A stretch of 64,000 nucleotides of DNA from Chitinophagales bacterium. GTDB lineage: Bacteria > Bacteroidota > Bacteroidia > Chitinophagales > CAIOSU01. Below the pieces are notes generated by a model, which was not told where the DNA came from, did not search any database, and was given only the letters and a program-made list of their open reading frames with translations. Below are positions 26,010 to 36,400 of the stretch, piece by piece; within the stretch, counting starts at the first letter, position 1, and the number at the start of each line of letters is the position of its first letter. The DNA is taken from the NCBI GenBank assembly GCA_018401955.1, contig JAGYJT010000005.1, forward strand, positions 62,001 to 126,000, read 5' to 3'. The translations under genes were made by a program, and so were the position numbers.

Positions 26010-29000
26010 TATCGTATAAGGGTTAAGTGCCCTTGTTTTTCAATAGGTGAACCGTTAATATCCTTCGCTTCAATGAAGTAAACAAACGTGCCGAAGTTTT
26101 GTAACGCACCTTTGTAGGTACCGTCCCAACCGCGGCCAAGGTCGTTTAGTTCTCCCAAGTCGCTGCTTTCATAAACCAATTCGCCCCAGCGGTTAAATAT
26201 CTTGATGGTATAATCACTTAGGTTTTGCGCAAACACGGTAAAGTGGTCGTTCAGCCCATCATTGTTTGGCGTAAACGCAGCCGGTACTTTAATGATGTTC
26301 TCACAATCGAAGCTTTCGGCATTAAAAATGTATAATGTTGCACAACCCAAGCCGCCTGGTATATATTGCGCCGTGTAAGTACCTGTTTCGGTAACCTGTA
26401 TGGTACGGGTGGTTTCGCCGGTGCTCCATAAATAGGTGCTTCCTGCAAAATCTGGCAACTCTAGCACCAAATTTTTATTGATGCAGATAAGCACGGTATC
26501 TTCTTCGGTTTGCTCCACATTTACGGTAATTGCCAATGTATCTTGGGCTTTACAACCATTAGCAGGGTTTTCAGCGGCCAATATATACTCGATATTGCTA
26601 GATGGCTTAATGGTCTGCACCAATGCTGTTGAGTCGGTTAAGTAGGTTGTTGGGCTCCATGTAATGTTGCTGCCGTTGCTGGTAGCTTGTATGTTTACAT
26701 TTTCACCAAGGCAAATTACAGCATCATCACCCGCATCCAAATCAGGGCCTGGCAATACACCCAAGTTAACTATACCTGTATTTCCGCAACCAGTTGGGTT
26801 GCTTACAATAACTTCAACCGTCTCGGTTTGGGTAGGGTAAAAGGTAGTAGTTTGCGTGGTATCGCCATTGCTCCATAAATAGCCTAAGCCAGAAGTAGTA
26901 GAATAGAACACGCTGCCTGCCCAAACCCTCGGCTGCAAAGGCGCAGTAAACAGTCCGCCCATTACGGCACACGGATGGATGTTAATTAAACCATCGGTAC
27001 TTATTGGGTTGCCAAAGCCAGCGGTAGAGCGGAACCGAACATTGTTACCATTGTTTACATGCACATAAATGCCCAGCGTGTCGCCAGCTGGTAACGATTG
27101 GAAAATCTCGATGGGGATAATAGTGCCAGCATTGCCCTGTGTAGGGTTTTGGATAATGGTTGAGCCCCAAAACAACCAATCGGTTGCAGAGGTTTCAAAT
27201 CCTTGGTAAGAGCCATTACGCAAATAAATGCTTACGTCTAACGGTATATTGCTTAATGAAGCTGCCACCGAAATAGAATCAATAGTTACCTCGGTGATAG
27301 ATGTTACATCAAACATATAGCCCACTGCATTTGATGAAGCATTAAAGGTGGTTTCCAGTTCTCTTGGCGCAGGGTCAATACGGGCGGTAAGCCTCACGGG
27401 CTCGCCGGCACATACGGTAGTGTCTTCAGCCACTAATACATCAAGCAACGATACTACTTCAACATTAAAGGTTACGGTGTTGCCACCACAATCATTTAAC
27501 GCAAAATTGGTTAAGGTGGCTGTGCCAACACTGTCAAATACCACAAAAATCTCGTTGTTTGAGGTATCAACTATTCGCCCAAAGTTGGCTTCCCACTCAT
27601 AGAATGTGGCTTTAAGAAAAGGCACATTAAACACAGCCGTATCGCCCAAGCAGACTACATCAGGGCCAGAGATGTTTCCGGTTGGCGTACTTATCACATC
27701 CAGCTCGTAAGGTGCAGAAAACGGACCATAGCAACCATAATTTATCTCCCTCACCAGAAAAGTATAATTGTTTATTGCTGCGCCTGTCCAATCTACCAAT
27801 AAGGTATTACCCGGCCATATAAAAGCGTTGCCATTATTCAAGCCATTCGATGCCCATTCGTAATCCGAGTCGGGGTTGTACGGGTCAATCACAAAGGCTT
27901 GTACGCCAGCATCGCAGATAACGGAGTCGGGACCTATAATCGTTGGTGGTACGCTACTCGGTGCGCCTATGGTAATGCGGATAATGGTACCATTTTGGTT
28001 GGTAGGCACTGATGAGCTATCAGATATAATGCGGGCATAGTAAGCGCCTGGTGCAATGCCTAATGTGGTTAGTATATTAAGCCCTGGTATGGTTAAGGTC
28101 ATGGTGTTGCTCACGGTATCAAACTCGGCGGCCAGTGCGCCGGTGTTTATTATTGCTAGGCTCATCATATCAAGCAATTGCAATTGGAAAAGGTTGCCAT
28201 TGCTATATTGTGCGATGTTGTTCCAATAATTGATATCAACGGTGATTACCGTGTCTACCCCAACGGTTTCTGATATGCAGAAAGCCATATCCAAGGTTTC
28301 GTTGGTTTCCATGTCGCAATGCTTAATGCAAAACGGACCGTAAATAGAACCCAAAGTGGCAGGTGCGGTTGCCCTTACCCTAATGTAATAGTTGCAGCCC
28401 TCTGGTGTTATGGGTATTAAACCCGATACATTGCCCGGAGGAGAGCCAAGCGCTGGGTCGTAGGTTTGAGAACTTGGGAAAGTGCCCAATAGTTGGGGGT
28501 TGGTAAAGTCGCCGTTTGAGTCAGATAACTCGGCTATATAGGTATTGTTGCCAGCAAAAACCCCTTTTGAGGTAAATGGAACATCAATTACACTCCGCGA
28601 GCAAACCGTGTCAGGGTCGGTAGTTACTACTGCGGGCAGTGTATTGATAATGTTTGGGCAGTTTTCAATTTCGAAACATACGCTTACAACACCGGTAATG
28701 GCTGGTGCAGGCGATACCCTATTGATACGGATACGATAACAGGTGCCCGGTGGAGTAGTGCCGGGTATGGTAGCAGAAATAAACCCCGTGGTAGCTTGGG
28801 CAATATTGAATACGCCCAAGTCTATTGGGTTGTTGAAGTTACCACTGGCATTGGAAAGCTGAATGCGGTATATGCCCGTGCACATTGACGTAGATAGCTG
28901 GTACTGGATAATCAAGTTGTTCAACTGGCAAATTGGATCTGGAAAAATGTCGGCAGCGGTTATGGTAATGGGGTTGTTTACATCATCATACGTACCCACT

Positions 29001-29668
29001 ATTTGTATATCATCAATACCAAAAGATGAGGTGTTGGCCTGCGCCGTGCCGTTGTTTACCCAACGGAAACCAATCCGCAGATTGGTAACATTATCAAAGG
29101 CAGGGTTGCTTACCTGCTCGTACTTCCAACGCCGTTGGTTGTAATACCTAGTTCCCGTTGATACCCAAGCACCGCCATCAACACTGTAAAGCAATTCACC
29201 GTAAGCGTTGGGTGGTACGTTTATGCTATCGGCTTCGGCAATATAAAAGAATACCACTTTTACATCCTCCATACCCAAAGTACAAAAGCCATTGGTAAGG
29301 CGCGCAAACCTATCAGAGGCAGCTGTTGGGTTAAAGTTACAATTGGCCACACCACCCCCGCTCGCCGTTCCCGAATCGTGAATATGCAGATACTTGCTGT
29401 TGGGCGCACCGAATATGGTACCGAAGTTGGTACTGTCTTGACTAATGGTGTTTGGATACGTAGGTGCGCCGTTGTATTCGCTATTAATGACCCAACTGTT
29501 AACACCGCTATTGGTAGTGATGGCGCTGGTATCATTTAGCGTAAAGCTGGGGTTTGCGCCTTCAAAATCTTCCACAAACAACTGTATTTGCTGTTGGGCC
29601 AGCAGGGGAGTGCCCAATAGCAAAGTTGCTATGAGGAGTAGCAAGGTATGTTTGGTAGGTATATGCAT
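26009..29668 (-). CDS. large T9SS type B (CHU_C) adhesin-like protein
   Basis: 1219 residues: signal peptide (about 1-24), an N-terminal jelly-roll-like domain starting EDFEGANPSFTLND, with YGELLYSVDGGAWVSTGTRYY and FGIDDIQIVG (about 30-230) resembling the galactose-binding-like folds at the head of many surface proteins, then a series of Ig-like/PKD-like modules, and a C-terminal CHU_C domain (PAAFTPNNDGLNDHFTVF, IFNRWGELVYESSD, GWDGTYKG and terminal LTLIR). Exported by T9SS and held at the surface or released. Its last base overlaps the first base of the next gene's start, so the two are made together. Confidence 0.88.
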   Translation of the reverse strand: MHIPTKHTLLLLIATLLLGTPLLAQQQIQLFVEDFEGANPSFTLNDTSAITTNSGVNSWVINSEYNGAPTYPNTISQDSTNFGTIFGAPNSKYLHIHDSGTASGGGVANCNFNPTAASDRFARLTNGFCTLGMEDVKVVFFYIAEADSINVPPNAYGELLYSVDGGAWVSTGTRYYNQRRWKYEQVSNPAFDNVTNLRIGFRWVNNGTAQANTSSFGIDDIQIVGTYDDVNNPITITAADIFPDPICQLNNLIIQYQLSTSMCTGIYRIQLSNASGNFNNPIDLGVFNIAQATTGFISATIPGTTPPGTCYRIRINRVSPAPAITGVVSVCFEIENCPNIINTLPAVVTTDPDTVCSRSVIDVPFTSKGVFAGNNTYIAELSDSNGDFTNPQLLGTFPSSQTYDPALGSPPGNVSGLIPITPEGCNYYIRVRATAPATLGSIYGPFCIKHCDMETNETLDMAFCISETVGVDTVITVDINYWNNIAQYSNGNLFQLQLLDMMSLAIINTGALAAEFDTVSNTMTLTIPGLNILTTLGIAPGAYYARIISDSSSVPTNQNGTIIRITIGAPSSVPPTIIGPDSVICDAGVQAFVIDPYNPDSDYEWASNGLNNGNAFIWPGNTLLVDWTGAAINNYTFLVREINYGCYGPFSAPYELDVISTPTGNISGPDVVCLGDTAVFNVPFLKATFYEWEANFGRIVDTSNNEIFVVFDSVGTATLTNFALNDCGGNTVTFNVEVVSLLDVLVAEDTTVCAGEPVRLTARIDPAPRELETTFNASSNAVGYMFDVTSITEVTIDSISVAASLSNIPLDVSIYLRNGSYQGFETSATDWLFWGSTIIQNPTQGNAGTIIPIEIFQSLPAGDTLGIYVHVNNGNNVRFRSTAGFGNPISTDGLINIHPCAVMGGLFTAPLQPRVWAGSVFYSTTSGLGYLWSNGDTTQTTTFYPTQTETVEVIVSNPTGCGNTGIVNLGVLPGPDLDAGDDAVICLGENVNIQATSNGSNITWSPTTYLTDSTALVQTIKPSSNIEYILAAENPANGCKAQDTLAITVNVEQTEEDTVLICINKNLVLELPDFAGSTYLWSTGETTRTIQVTETGTYTAQYIPGGLGCATLYIFNAESFDCENIIKVPAAFTPNNDGLNDHFTVFAQNLSDYTIKIFNRWGELVYESSDLGELNDLGRGWDGTYKGALQNFGTFVYFIEAKDINGSPIEKQGHLTLIR

Positions 29669-29800
29669 GGCGGCAAATTGGTTATTAGTGGATTGGTTTA
29701 TCGGTTAATTTTTTTTCAACCATTAAGCAATCTTATAATTAGCTTTTGTATCATTTATTAGCAGTGTATTGATTAAATAATCAACCAATACACCAATTAA

Positions 29801-31888
29801 CTATTTTCTCTTTTTGGGAGCTACATCTTCTTCGTAAGTCTCATCATCATAATTGATTTCAACAGGCTTATCGCTCAATATCTTAAACTCGGTGCGGCGG
29901 TTCTTTTGGTGGCAAGGGCAATCATCGCTGTTCGATTCGTTGCTGCACCCATCTTGGTTGGTACAGTTTTCCAGCGGCTTGCTTTCGCCATAGCCCTTGG
30001 CTACCAATCTATCTTTAGCAATGCCTTTGCTTATCAGGTAATTTACACAACTCTCAGCCCGCTTTTGCGATAAGGTTTGGTTGTACGTATCAGAGCCTCT
30101 CGAATCGGTATGTGAGCTTAGCTCAATGGTTATGCCTGGGTTCTCTATCAATATTAGATATAGCGAGTCTAACGTAGGCTTCGATTCATCGCGGATGTTC
30201 GCTTTATCATAGTCGTAGTATATATTGCGCAAGCTGTAGCTCTTGTTTTTTTCCAAACGTTTCAACAGAATGTCCACGGTCAAAGTATCAGAGGTAGTAA
30301 TGCCATTGGTATTAAAGCTGGCAGAGCCTTTGAGGTAGCCATCCATGCCACCTACCAGTTTATAGTTGGCATCTGCATTGAGCGTAAAAAAGTAAGGTTT
30401 GTCATCACCAAGCGTAAATTCACTTACCAAAATGTCTTGATCAAGCCCTTTATATCCAGATAGAAACAGCGATACCTTTGCGCCATTGAGCCTGGTACCG
30501 GGGCTTGCCTCATCCAATACAAAACCATCAACGGCAATATTTAAAACATTGTAAGGTTCAAAGGAAAATATATCATCGCAACAGGTTTCGCTTTTTAGGG
30601 TAATTACCCCTACGCGGTTACTTACAAAATAACCTTTGCGACTATTGGCTAAAAAGCGATAGTACATATCATCGGTGGGGCCGTTTATTGGGAAACCAAT
30701 ATTTTCGGGTGCTGCCCATCTGCTGGTTGCACCCGTTGATGAAAAGATATCGTAACCACCAAAACCTGCATGCCCGGTAGAACTGAAGTACAATGTGCCG
30801 GTGCTTTGGTCATAGTAAGGCGTCGCTTCGTCGCGGTCGGTATTTAACTTGCTGCCTGCATTACGCGGCCGGCTATACTTGCCACTGCTATTGATAATAG
30901 AGTACCAAATATCTTTGCCACCGCGGCCACCAGGGCGATTGCTCGTAAAATATAATATATCACCGTCGGCTTTATAGTTGCCAATTGCAGGGTGGGTATT
31001 GGTATAGCCTTCCATGTTTATTTCTGGCCCAAGGTCAACTGGGTCGGTCCATTCACCGTCTTTAAACTCGCTAAGGTATATGGCACAGTTAATTTCGGCC
31101 ACGGTAACTTCTTTGCATATGGTAAAATAGAAGCGCTTTTTATCAGGCGAAAAAGCGCCATTAGCAACGTGGGCACCAGCTATATTGAACTTGTCAAATG
31201 GTACCGGCTCATCAAAACCATTACCGGTAACCTTGGCTTGGTAAAGCTTAACCATGTGTGCGCCATCATCAGCTTTAATAATAACCGTATCGGTTGGCAG
31301 TGTAGCAAATAGCAAGGTATTATCATCCCACATTACAGGTGAAATATCTGAGTAAGCAGAGTTTACGCCCGGGCCTAAGTTGTTGATGTTTACAAACTCA
31401 GGGTTGTCCATGCTTTTTAGCGCTAGTTCGCAACCTTCGGCATCAACCTTGGCCCAACGTTTTATGGTGGTAGCATCATCGCCTTTGTATTGTTTGCTCA
31501 ATATCTGAAACTTAGGCATAGCTTCAAAGTACTTGCCGTTCATCTTCATCATCATGGCTTGCCAATATTCGGCTTGAGGATACTCCGCTGCTTTTTTCTC
31601 CACCAAGTAGGTAAACCAATCCTCAGACTTTTTGTAGTCACGGGCTTGGTAATAAGTGTTAGCTAGTTTCCAAGCTACTTCATAGGCCTCGGGCTTTTTC
31701 TCCATTATGGTTTCATACATTTCGTATGCACCATAAATGTTGCCCGCATCCATGCGTTTGTCGGCAATTTTGAGGCTTTTTTTGTACTTAAACTTTGCGG
31801 GCTTCTTTTTGGTAGCCGAAGTATCTTGTGCCTGCATGGTTAATGCCGCAGAAAGTATAAATAACAATATAGTTAGTTGTTTCAACAC
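29801..31888 (-). CDS. OmpA-family protein with TPR and PD40 repeats, PorE-like
   Basis: 695-residue envelope protein. Signal peptide (about 1-20), a TPR-like region (about 35-160), PD40/WD40-like beta-propeller repeats (about 170-440: AYSDISPVMWDDNTLLFA, GAFSPDKKRFYF, NTHPAIGNYKADGDILYFTSNRPGG, EATPYYDQSTGTLYFSS), a carboxypeptidase-regulatory-like beta-sandwich (about 455-535) and a C-terminal OmpA peptidoglycan-binding domain (YYDYDKANI, SSHTDSRGSDTYN). The same domain set occurs in PorE, which anchors the T9SS complex to peptidoglycan. Start is GTG at 31888, with TTG as alternative; no ATG is available. It sits 21 bases downstream of the PorP/SprF gene. Confidence 0.85.
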   Translation of the reverse strand: MLKQLTILLFILSAALTMQAQDTSATKKKPAKFKYKKSLKIADKRMDAGNIYGAYEMYETIMEKKPEAYEVAWKLANTYYQARDYKKSEDWFTYLVEKKAAEYPQAEYWQAMMMKMNGKYFEAMPKFQILSKQYKGDDATTIKRWAKVDAEGCELALKSMDNPEFVNINNLGPGVNSAYSDISPVMWDDNTLLFATLPTDTVIIKADDGAHMVKLYQAKVTGNGFDEPVPFDKFNIAGAHVANGAFSPDKKRFYFTICKEVTVAEINCAIYLSEFKDGEWTDPVDLGPEINMEGYTNTHPAIGNYKADGDILYFTSNRPGGRGGKDIWYSIINSSGKYSRPRNAGSKLNTDRDEATPYYDQSTGTLYFSSTGHAGFGGYDIFSSTGATSRWAAPENIGFPINGPTDDMYYRFLANSRKGYFVSNRVGVITLKSETCCDDIFSFEPYNVLNIAVDGFVLDEASPGTRLNGAKVSLFLSGYKGLDQDILVSEFTLGDDKPYFFTLNADANYKLVGGMDGYLKGSASFNTNGITTSDTLTVDILLKRLEKNKSYSLRNIYYDYDKANIRDESKPTLDSLYLILIENPGITIELSSHTDSRGSDTYNQTLSQKRAESCVNYLISKGIAKDRLVAKGYGESKPLENCTNQDGCSNESNSDDCPCHQKNRRTEFKILSDKPVEINYDDETYEEDVAPKKRK

Positions 31889-31909
31889 GCTATGGTTACG
31901 CTTTTGTGG

Positions 31910-32923
31910 TTATAGTCTTGGGCAAGGTACTAGCACTGGGCCTGGGTCTGCTGAGGCACCAAACTTTCCGGTATAAATAAGGGCAATCTCAAAACTCCCT
32001 GTTGCCCGCGGTGCTGCATTAAGGCTTGAGGTTGTTACATCATATGCAACGCCTAGCTTAAAGCCCTTTAGCTCGGCCCCAGCAGAAACGATTCCGGCAT
32101 CGCCAGTGCGCCACCAACCGCCAAGGCTTAGTATCACAGGCGCTTTAACGTCGCCAAGGTGATATTCAACGGCAGTGCCCACATTTATTTGCATGGCTTT
32201 GTTTTGGGCCATTACTATATAATTGGGGGTAAGGTACCAGCGCTTGTGTAGCTGTATACGCAGCCCACCATGCACGGTGTAGCGCATCTTAAGGCGCACA
32301 TCTTGGTTAAGGAAACTCTCTTTAGGTTGGGTGAGGTGAAACACGCTTACCCCCTGAAAAATACCTACCTTTTTGTGCGGGGTGGCACTCCATAAAAGGC
32401 CCGCATTCATGTCAAAATAGCCAGCGCTGGTGTTGGCAAAATTTTCGCCGCTGCTAGCGTTAAGGTCAAAGTCGGTTCCGTTAAATAGGGAAGGGAGGGT
32501 AAGCCCGTTGGTTTTAAGCTGGCGTTGGGTATAACCCATTTGCACGCCAAGGCCTAGGTAATGGTTGCCTTTTTTGCTCAATAGCTTATGGTAAGAGGCA
32601 GATACCATACCTGAGAAAAGGTTTACCGCACCGCCTGAAGATTTATCGTTTACCAACAAAACGCCTACGCCAAACACATCTTTTTTGAGTTTCTTTTTCA
32701 TTAAGCGCATATCGTAGGATGCAGCTATAGTAACAAATGGAGCCGTAACAGTGGCCCACTGGTTACGATAAATGCCTGCTACCCGGTAATCGCCCTGCGA
32801 AAACCCGCTGAGCGTGGGGTTAAGTGTAAGCGGTGAGGCATAGAACTGCGAAAAGTGTATGTCTTGCGCAGTGATACACAAGGGCAACAGTAGCGAAAAT
32901 AGGAGGAGGTAAACGTTCCGCAA
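31910..32923 (-). CDS. PorP/SprF-family T9SS outer-membrane protein
   Basis: 337-residue outer-membrane barrel of the PorP/SprF family. Signal peptide (about 1-19, ITAQ) and then the conserved N-terminus DIHFSQFYASPLTLNPTLSGFSQGDYRVAGIYRNQWATV (split by short loops), followed by strands of about 10-12 residues to a barrel-type end. In Flavobacterium johnsoniae SprF is required for export of the CHU_C adhesin SprB; PorP-type members recur beside type B cargo genes. Start is TTG at 32923, since upstream in-frame stops exclude an ATG. It is the first gene of the minus-strand island and divergent from the giant adhesin. Confidence 0.88.
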   Translation of the reverse strand: MRNVYLLLFSLLLPLCITAQDIHFSQFYASPLTLNPTLSGFSQGDYRVAGIYRNQWATVTAPFVTIAASYDMRLMKKKLKKDVFGVGVLLVNDKSSGGAVNLFSGMVSASYHKLLSKKGNHYLGLGVQMGYTQRQLKTNGLTLPSLFNGTDFDLNASSGENFANTSAGYFDMNAGLLWSATPHKKVGIFQGVSVFHLTQPKESFLNQDVRLKMRYTVHGGLRIQLHKRWYLTPNYIVMAQNKAMQINVGTAVEYHLGDVKAPVILSLGGWWRTGDAGIVSAGAELKGFKLGVAYDVTTSSLNAAPRATGSFEIALIYTGKFGASADPGPVLVPCPRL

Positions 32924-33020
32924 GGTCAGTTATTTTGTGTGTGCTTTAATATTTTTCAAGTTAATAAAAAAATAACAAAGCCTTAGCGGTTTTTTGGTGT
33001 TGGGATGTGGAAAAATGTTT

Positions 33021-33046
33021 AGTCCATGGTCGATTGTCCATAGTGG
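33021..33046. repeat. GTCCATGG-type repeat, copy 3
   Basis: AGTCCATGGTCGATTGTCC, then ATAGTGG. Same unit family as copies at 3242, 6716, 53284 and 54564. Confidence 0.6.
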
Positions 33047-33253
33047 AAGGAAAAAAATAAAATTTGGCGTTTATGATGTTGTGCAAAGTGCTGTACATCA
33101 TTTTAGTAATTCCTCAATAGCAGCGTAGTATAAAGACTTTAATGTCAAAAGGAGCATGCTGATTTTTTTTACGGTTGATATTAGCCAAAAATAAATTTGA
33201 CTTACTCCTGTGTTACCTTTTGTACGTGTCTATTTTTTTGTACTCGCCAAATA

Positions 33254-33287
33254 TTGTCTGCTAAAAGTATTGCTAATACTACGTTTG
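33254..33287 (+). promoter_or_regulatory. candidate promoter of the giant adhesin gene
   Basis: TTG (33254-33256), 23-base spacer, TACGTTTG (33280-33287), a perfect TAnnTTTG. Would give a leader of about 155 bases before the ATG at 33449. Confidence 0.35.
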
Positions 33288-33448
33288 GTATTTGCTGTAT
33301 GCTTACGTTGTAGTAAATCTAAATACATAAATGACTATAAACGCTCACGCAAGGTCTATCACTACGCATAAACACTGAAACTTGCCTTTGTAACTATCGT
33401 AAAAGTATAGTGAAATAGTGGTTTTACGCCGCTTGGAAACTAGGCAAC

Positions 33449-36400
33449 ATGAAAGGTTTACTCCAAAAAATTTGTACTATAACCATATTGCTGGCATTTA
33501 GCTTGGGACTAAGTGCGCAGATAAATGCTGAATTTTCTGTTAACAATGCCTCGGGCTGTAGCCCATTGGTGGTAATTTTTACCGACCAAAGTACGGGCAA
33601 CCCAACCAATTGGCGATGGGATTTTGGCAACACCAATGGTTCTATTCAACAAAACCCTTCGGCTATTTATATGGTGCCCGGCCAATATACGGTAAGACTA
33701 ATTGCGTCTGGTCCGTCTGGCATTGATACCGTTATCAAAACACAACTGATTACTGTTTTTCGAAATCCTGAAGCCAAATTTGTTGCAAGTGACACCATAG
33801 GTTGTGCACCTGCTGCCATTAGTTTTGCAGATATAAGTGCTCCAGGCGATGCACCCATTAACTCATGGTTGTGGGATTTTGGTGACGGTACAACCAGCAG
33901 CCAACAAAACCCTAACCATACATATACCAGCCCCGGCGTGTATACGGTAACCTTGCTAACCCGTGATGCAAACGGTTGTCGAAACGAATTTACCCGGACA
34001 GATTATATTACCATTATGCCGAAACCTACGGCTGCTTTTACAGGCACACCCAATAATGGCTGTAATATACCCCATACGGTTACTTTTAACAATACCACAA
34101 CGGGTGGCAGTGGCTTTACTTATCAATGGACATTTGGCGATGGCGCTACCAGCACCCAACAAAACCCAAGCCACACTTATACTACTGGCGGAACCTACAC
34201 GGTGCGTTTAATTGCCACTAACAGTGCAGGTTGCAGCGATACCTTAACTAGAACAAACTATGTAAATATTAACAACATTGTTGCTGATTTCAGTGTAAAT
34301 CGCATTAATCCTTGTGTAGGGCAAAACGTGCGATATACCAGCAATTCGCCAGGCGCCGTTTGGTGGCGCTGGGATTTTGGCGATGGCAATACTTCTAACT
34401 TCGAAGAGCCTAATCGCAGTTACAGCAGTTCTGGATTGTACACTGTAACCTTGGTGGTGAGAAACAGTAATGGTTGCTATGACACCATTACGCGGACAGA
34501 TTATATTGATGTAAGGCCCAGGCCAATTACTAACTTTACCGCAACACCTACGGTTGGTTGCGAAGTGCCTTTTACCGTACAATTTAACAACACTACAGTT
34601 GATGGTGTAAGCTATGAGTGGGAGTTTGGCGATGGTAACACGTCAACTGCGCAAAACCCAAGCCATACCTATACAAGCCCGGGTACTTACACTGTAAGAT
34701 TGGTAGCTACTGGCGCAAATGGTTGCAGGCATACCCGCACCCGCACCGATTACATTAACATTCAATTGCCAAATGTTGCCTTTACCGCCAATGTGCGCGA
34801 AGGTTGTATTCCATTAGCAGTGCAGTTTACCGATCAAAGCAGCGCAAACAGTGGCATTGTTGGTTGGGATTGGGACTTTGGAGACGGTAATACGTCAACT
34901 GCGCAGAACCCAAGCCATACTTATACCACAGTGGGTATATTTGATGTGACTTTAACTATTACCACTGCCAGTGGTTGCACCCGAACTATTACCTACCCAC
35001 AATATATTCGTGCTGGTGAGCAGCCAACAATTGAATTTACGGCAACACCACGACAAACTTGTTTGTTCTTTCCGGTAAACTTTACCGACCAAAGCACCCC
35101 GGCCGACTTTTGGTATTGGCAGTTTGGCGACGGTGGTACGTCGTTTGATCAAAACCCAATATACCAATATGGCGACACGGGCTTGTTTACGGTTACTTTA
35201 ATAGTAGGGGAGAATGGCTGTTTTGATACTTTAATAAAGCCTGATTACATCCGTATTTTCCCTCCGCGGGCTAGTTTTACCACGTTGTACACCTGTGCTG
35301 ATCCATATACGGTAAACTTTACGAATACCTCATTAGGCGGCCATGTTTGGTTATGGAAATTTGGTACTGGCGATACTGCTATTACCAGAGACGCAAGCTA
35401 TACTTTTCCTAGTAGAGGTGATTACACTGTTACTCTCACTGTTTGGGATACAATAGGAGGTTGTTTGGATAGTACCCAGGCACTAATACAAGTACGCGAC
35501 CCCATTGCTGCATTTGCGGCGAGCGATACCGTGGGTTGTGTAAACCATGTGGTAACCTTTACAAATACAGCAACCGATGCATTCTTTTATGAATGGGATT
35601 TTGGGAATGGGCAAACGTCAAATAATGCCAATCCTACGGTAACGTATAATACACCTGGTGTTTATACAGTGAGATTGATTGTTCGCGACATCCATAACTG
35701 TGCAGATACTTTTATCAGGCCAAATTATATTACCGCTCTAGGCGCGTTTGCCGATTTTAATGCTGATACGCTAACAGGTTGCACCCCGCTAAATGTTCAA
35801 TACAACGACTTGTCGACCTCTTTTATGGGTAACATAGTTGCATGGGATTGGGATTTGGGTGCAGGGCAAACCAGCAATCAGCAAAACCCAACAGGCTATT
35901 ACACCGTACCGGGCAACTACACCATTCGCTTAACCGTAACTGATGACAATGGGTGCAGCAATACGCTTAGCCGTATTAATTTTATTGTGCCAACCTATCC
36001 TACACCAGCTTTTTATACTGATGATACCTTGGTTTGTTTGGGGGGTACCGTTGATTTTGTAAATACCTCAATAGGCAGTGGGTTAACTTATTTTTGGGAT
36101 TTTGGAGACGGCAACAACTCTACCGATGCTAATCCGACACACACTTATGCCGATACTGGCAGGTATAATATTAGCTTGCAAGTAACGGATATAAATGGCT
36201 GCGATAGCACCACCATTCGTAACCAATATATTCATGTTGTGCAACCTACTGCATCTTTTGTAACCGATACTTTGGCGGCCAACTGCCCACCATTGCTGGT
36301 TAATTTTGCCAATCAATCAAGTGCTGATGTTACTAATTGGTCATATGATTTTGGTAATGGTAGCATTAGTAACTTAGAAAACCCTGCGCACATTTATAAT

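Larger units (their letters stand above)
32924..33448. other. divergent intergenic region between PorP/SprF and giant adhesin genes
   Basis: 525 bases with no gene seen. It contains repeat copy 3 of the GTCCATGG type (33021-33046), an inverted repeat ATGATGT/ACATCAT (33073-33079, 33095-33101) and a candidate promoter for the adhesin (33254-33287). Confidence 0.5.
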
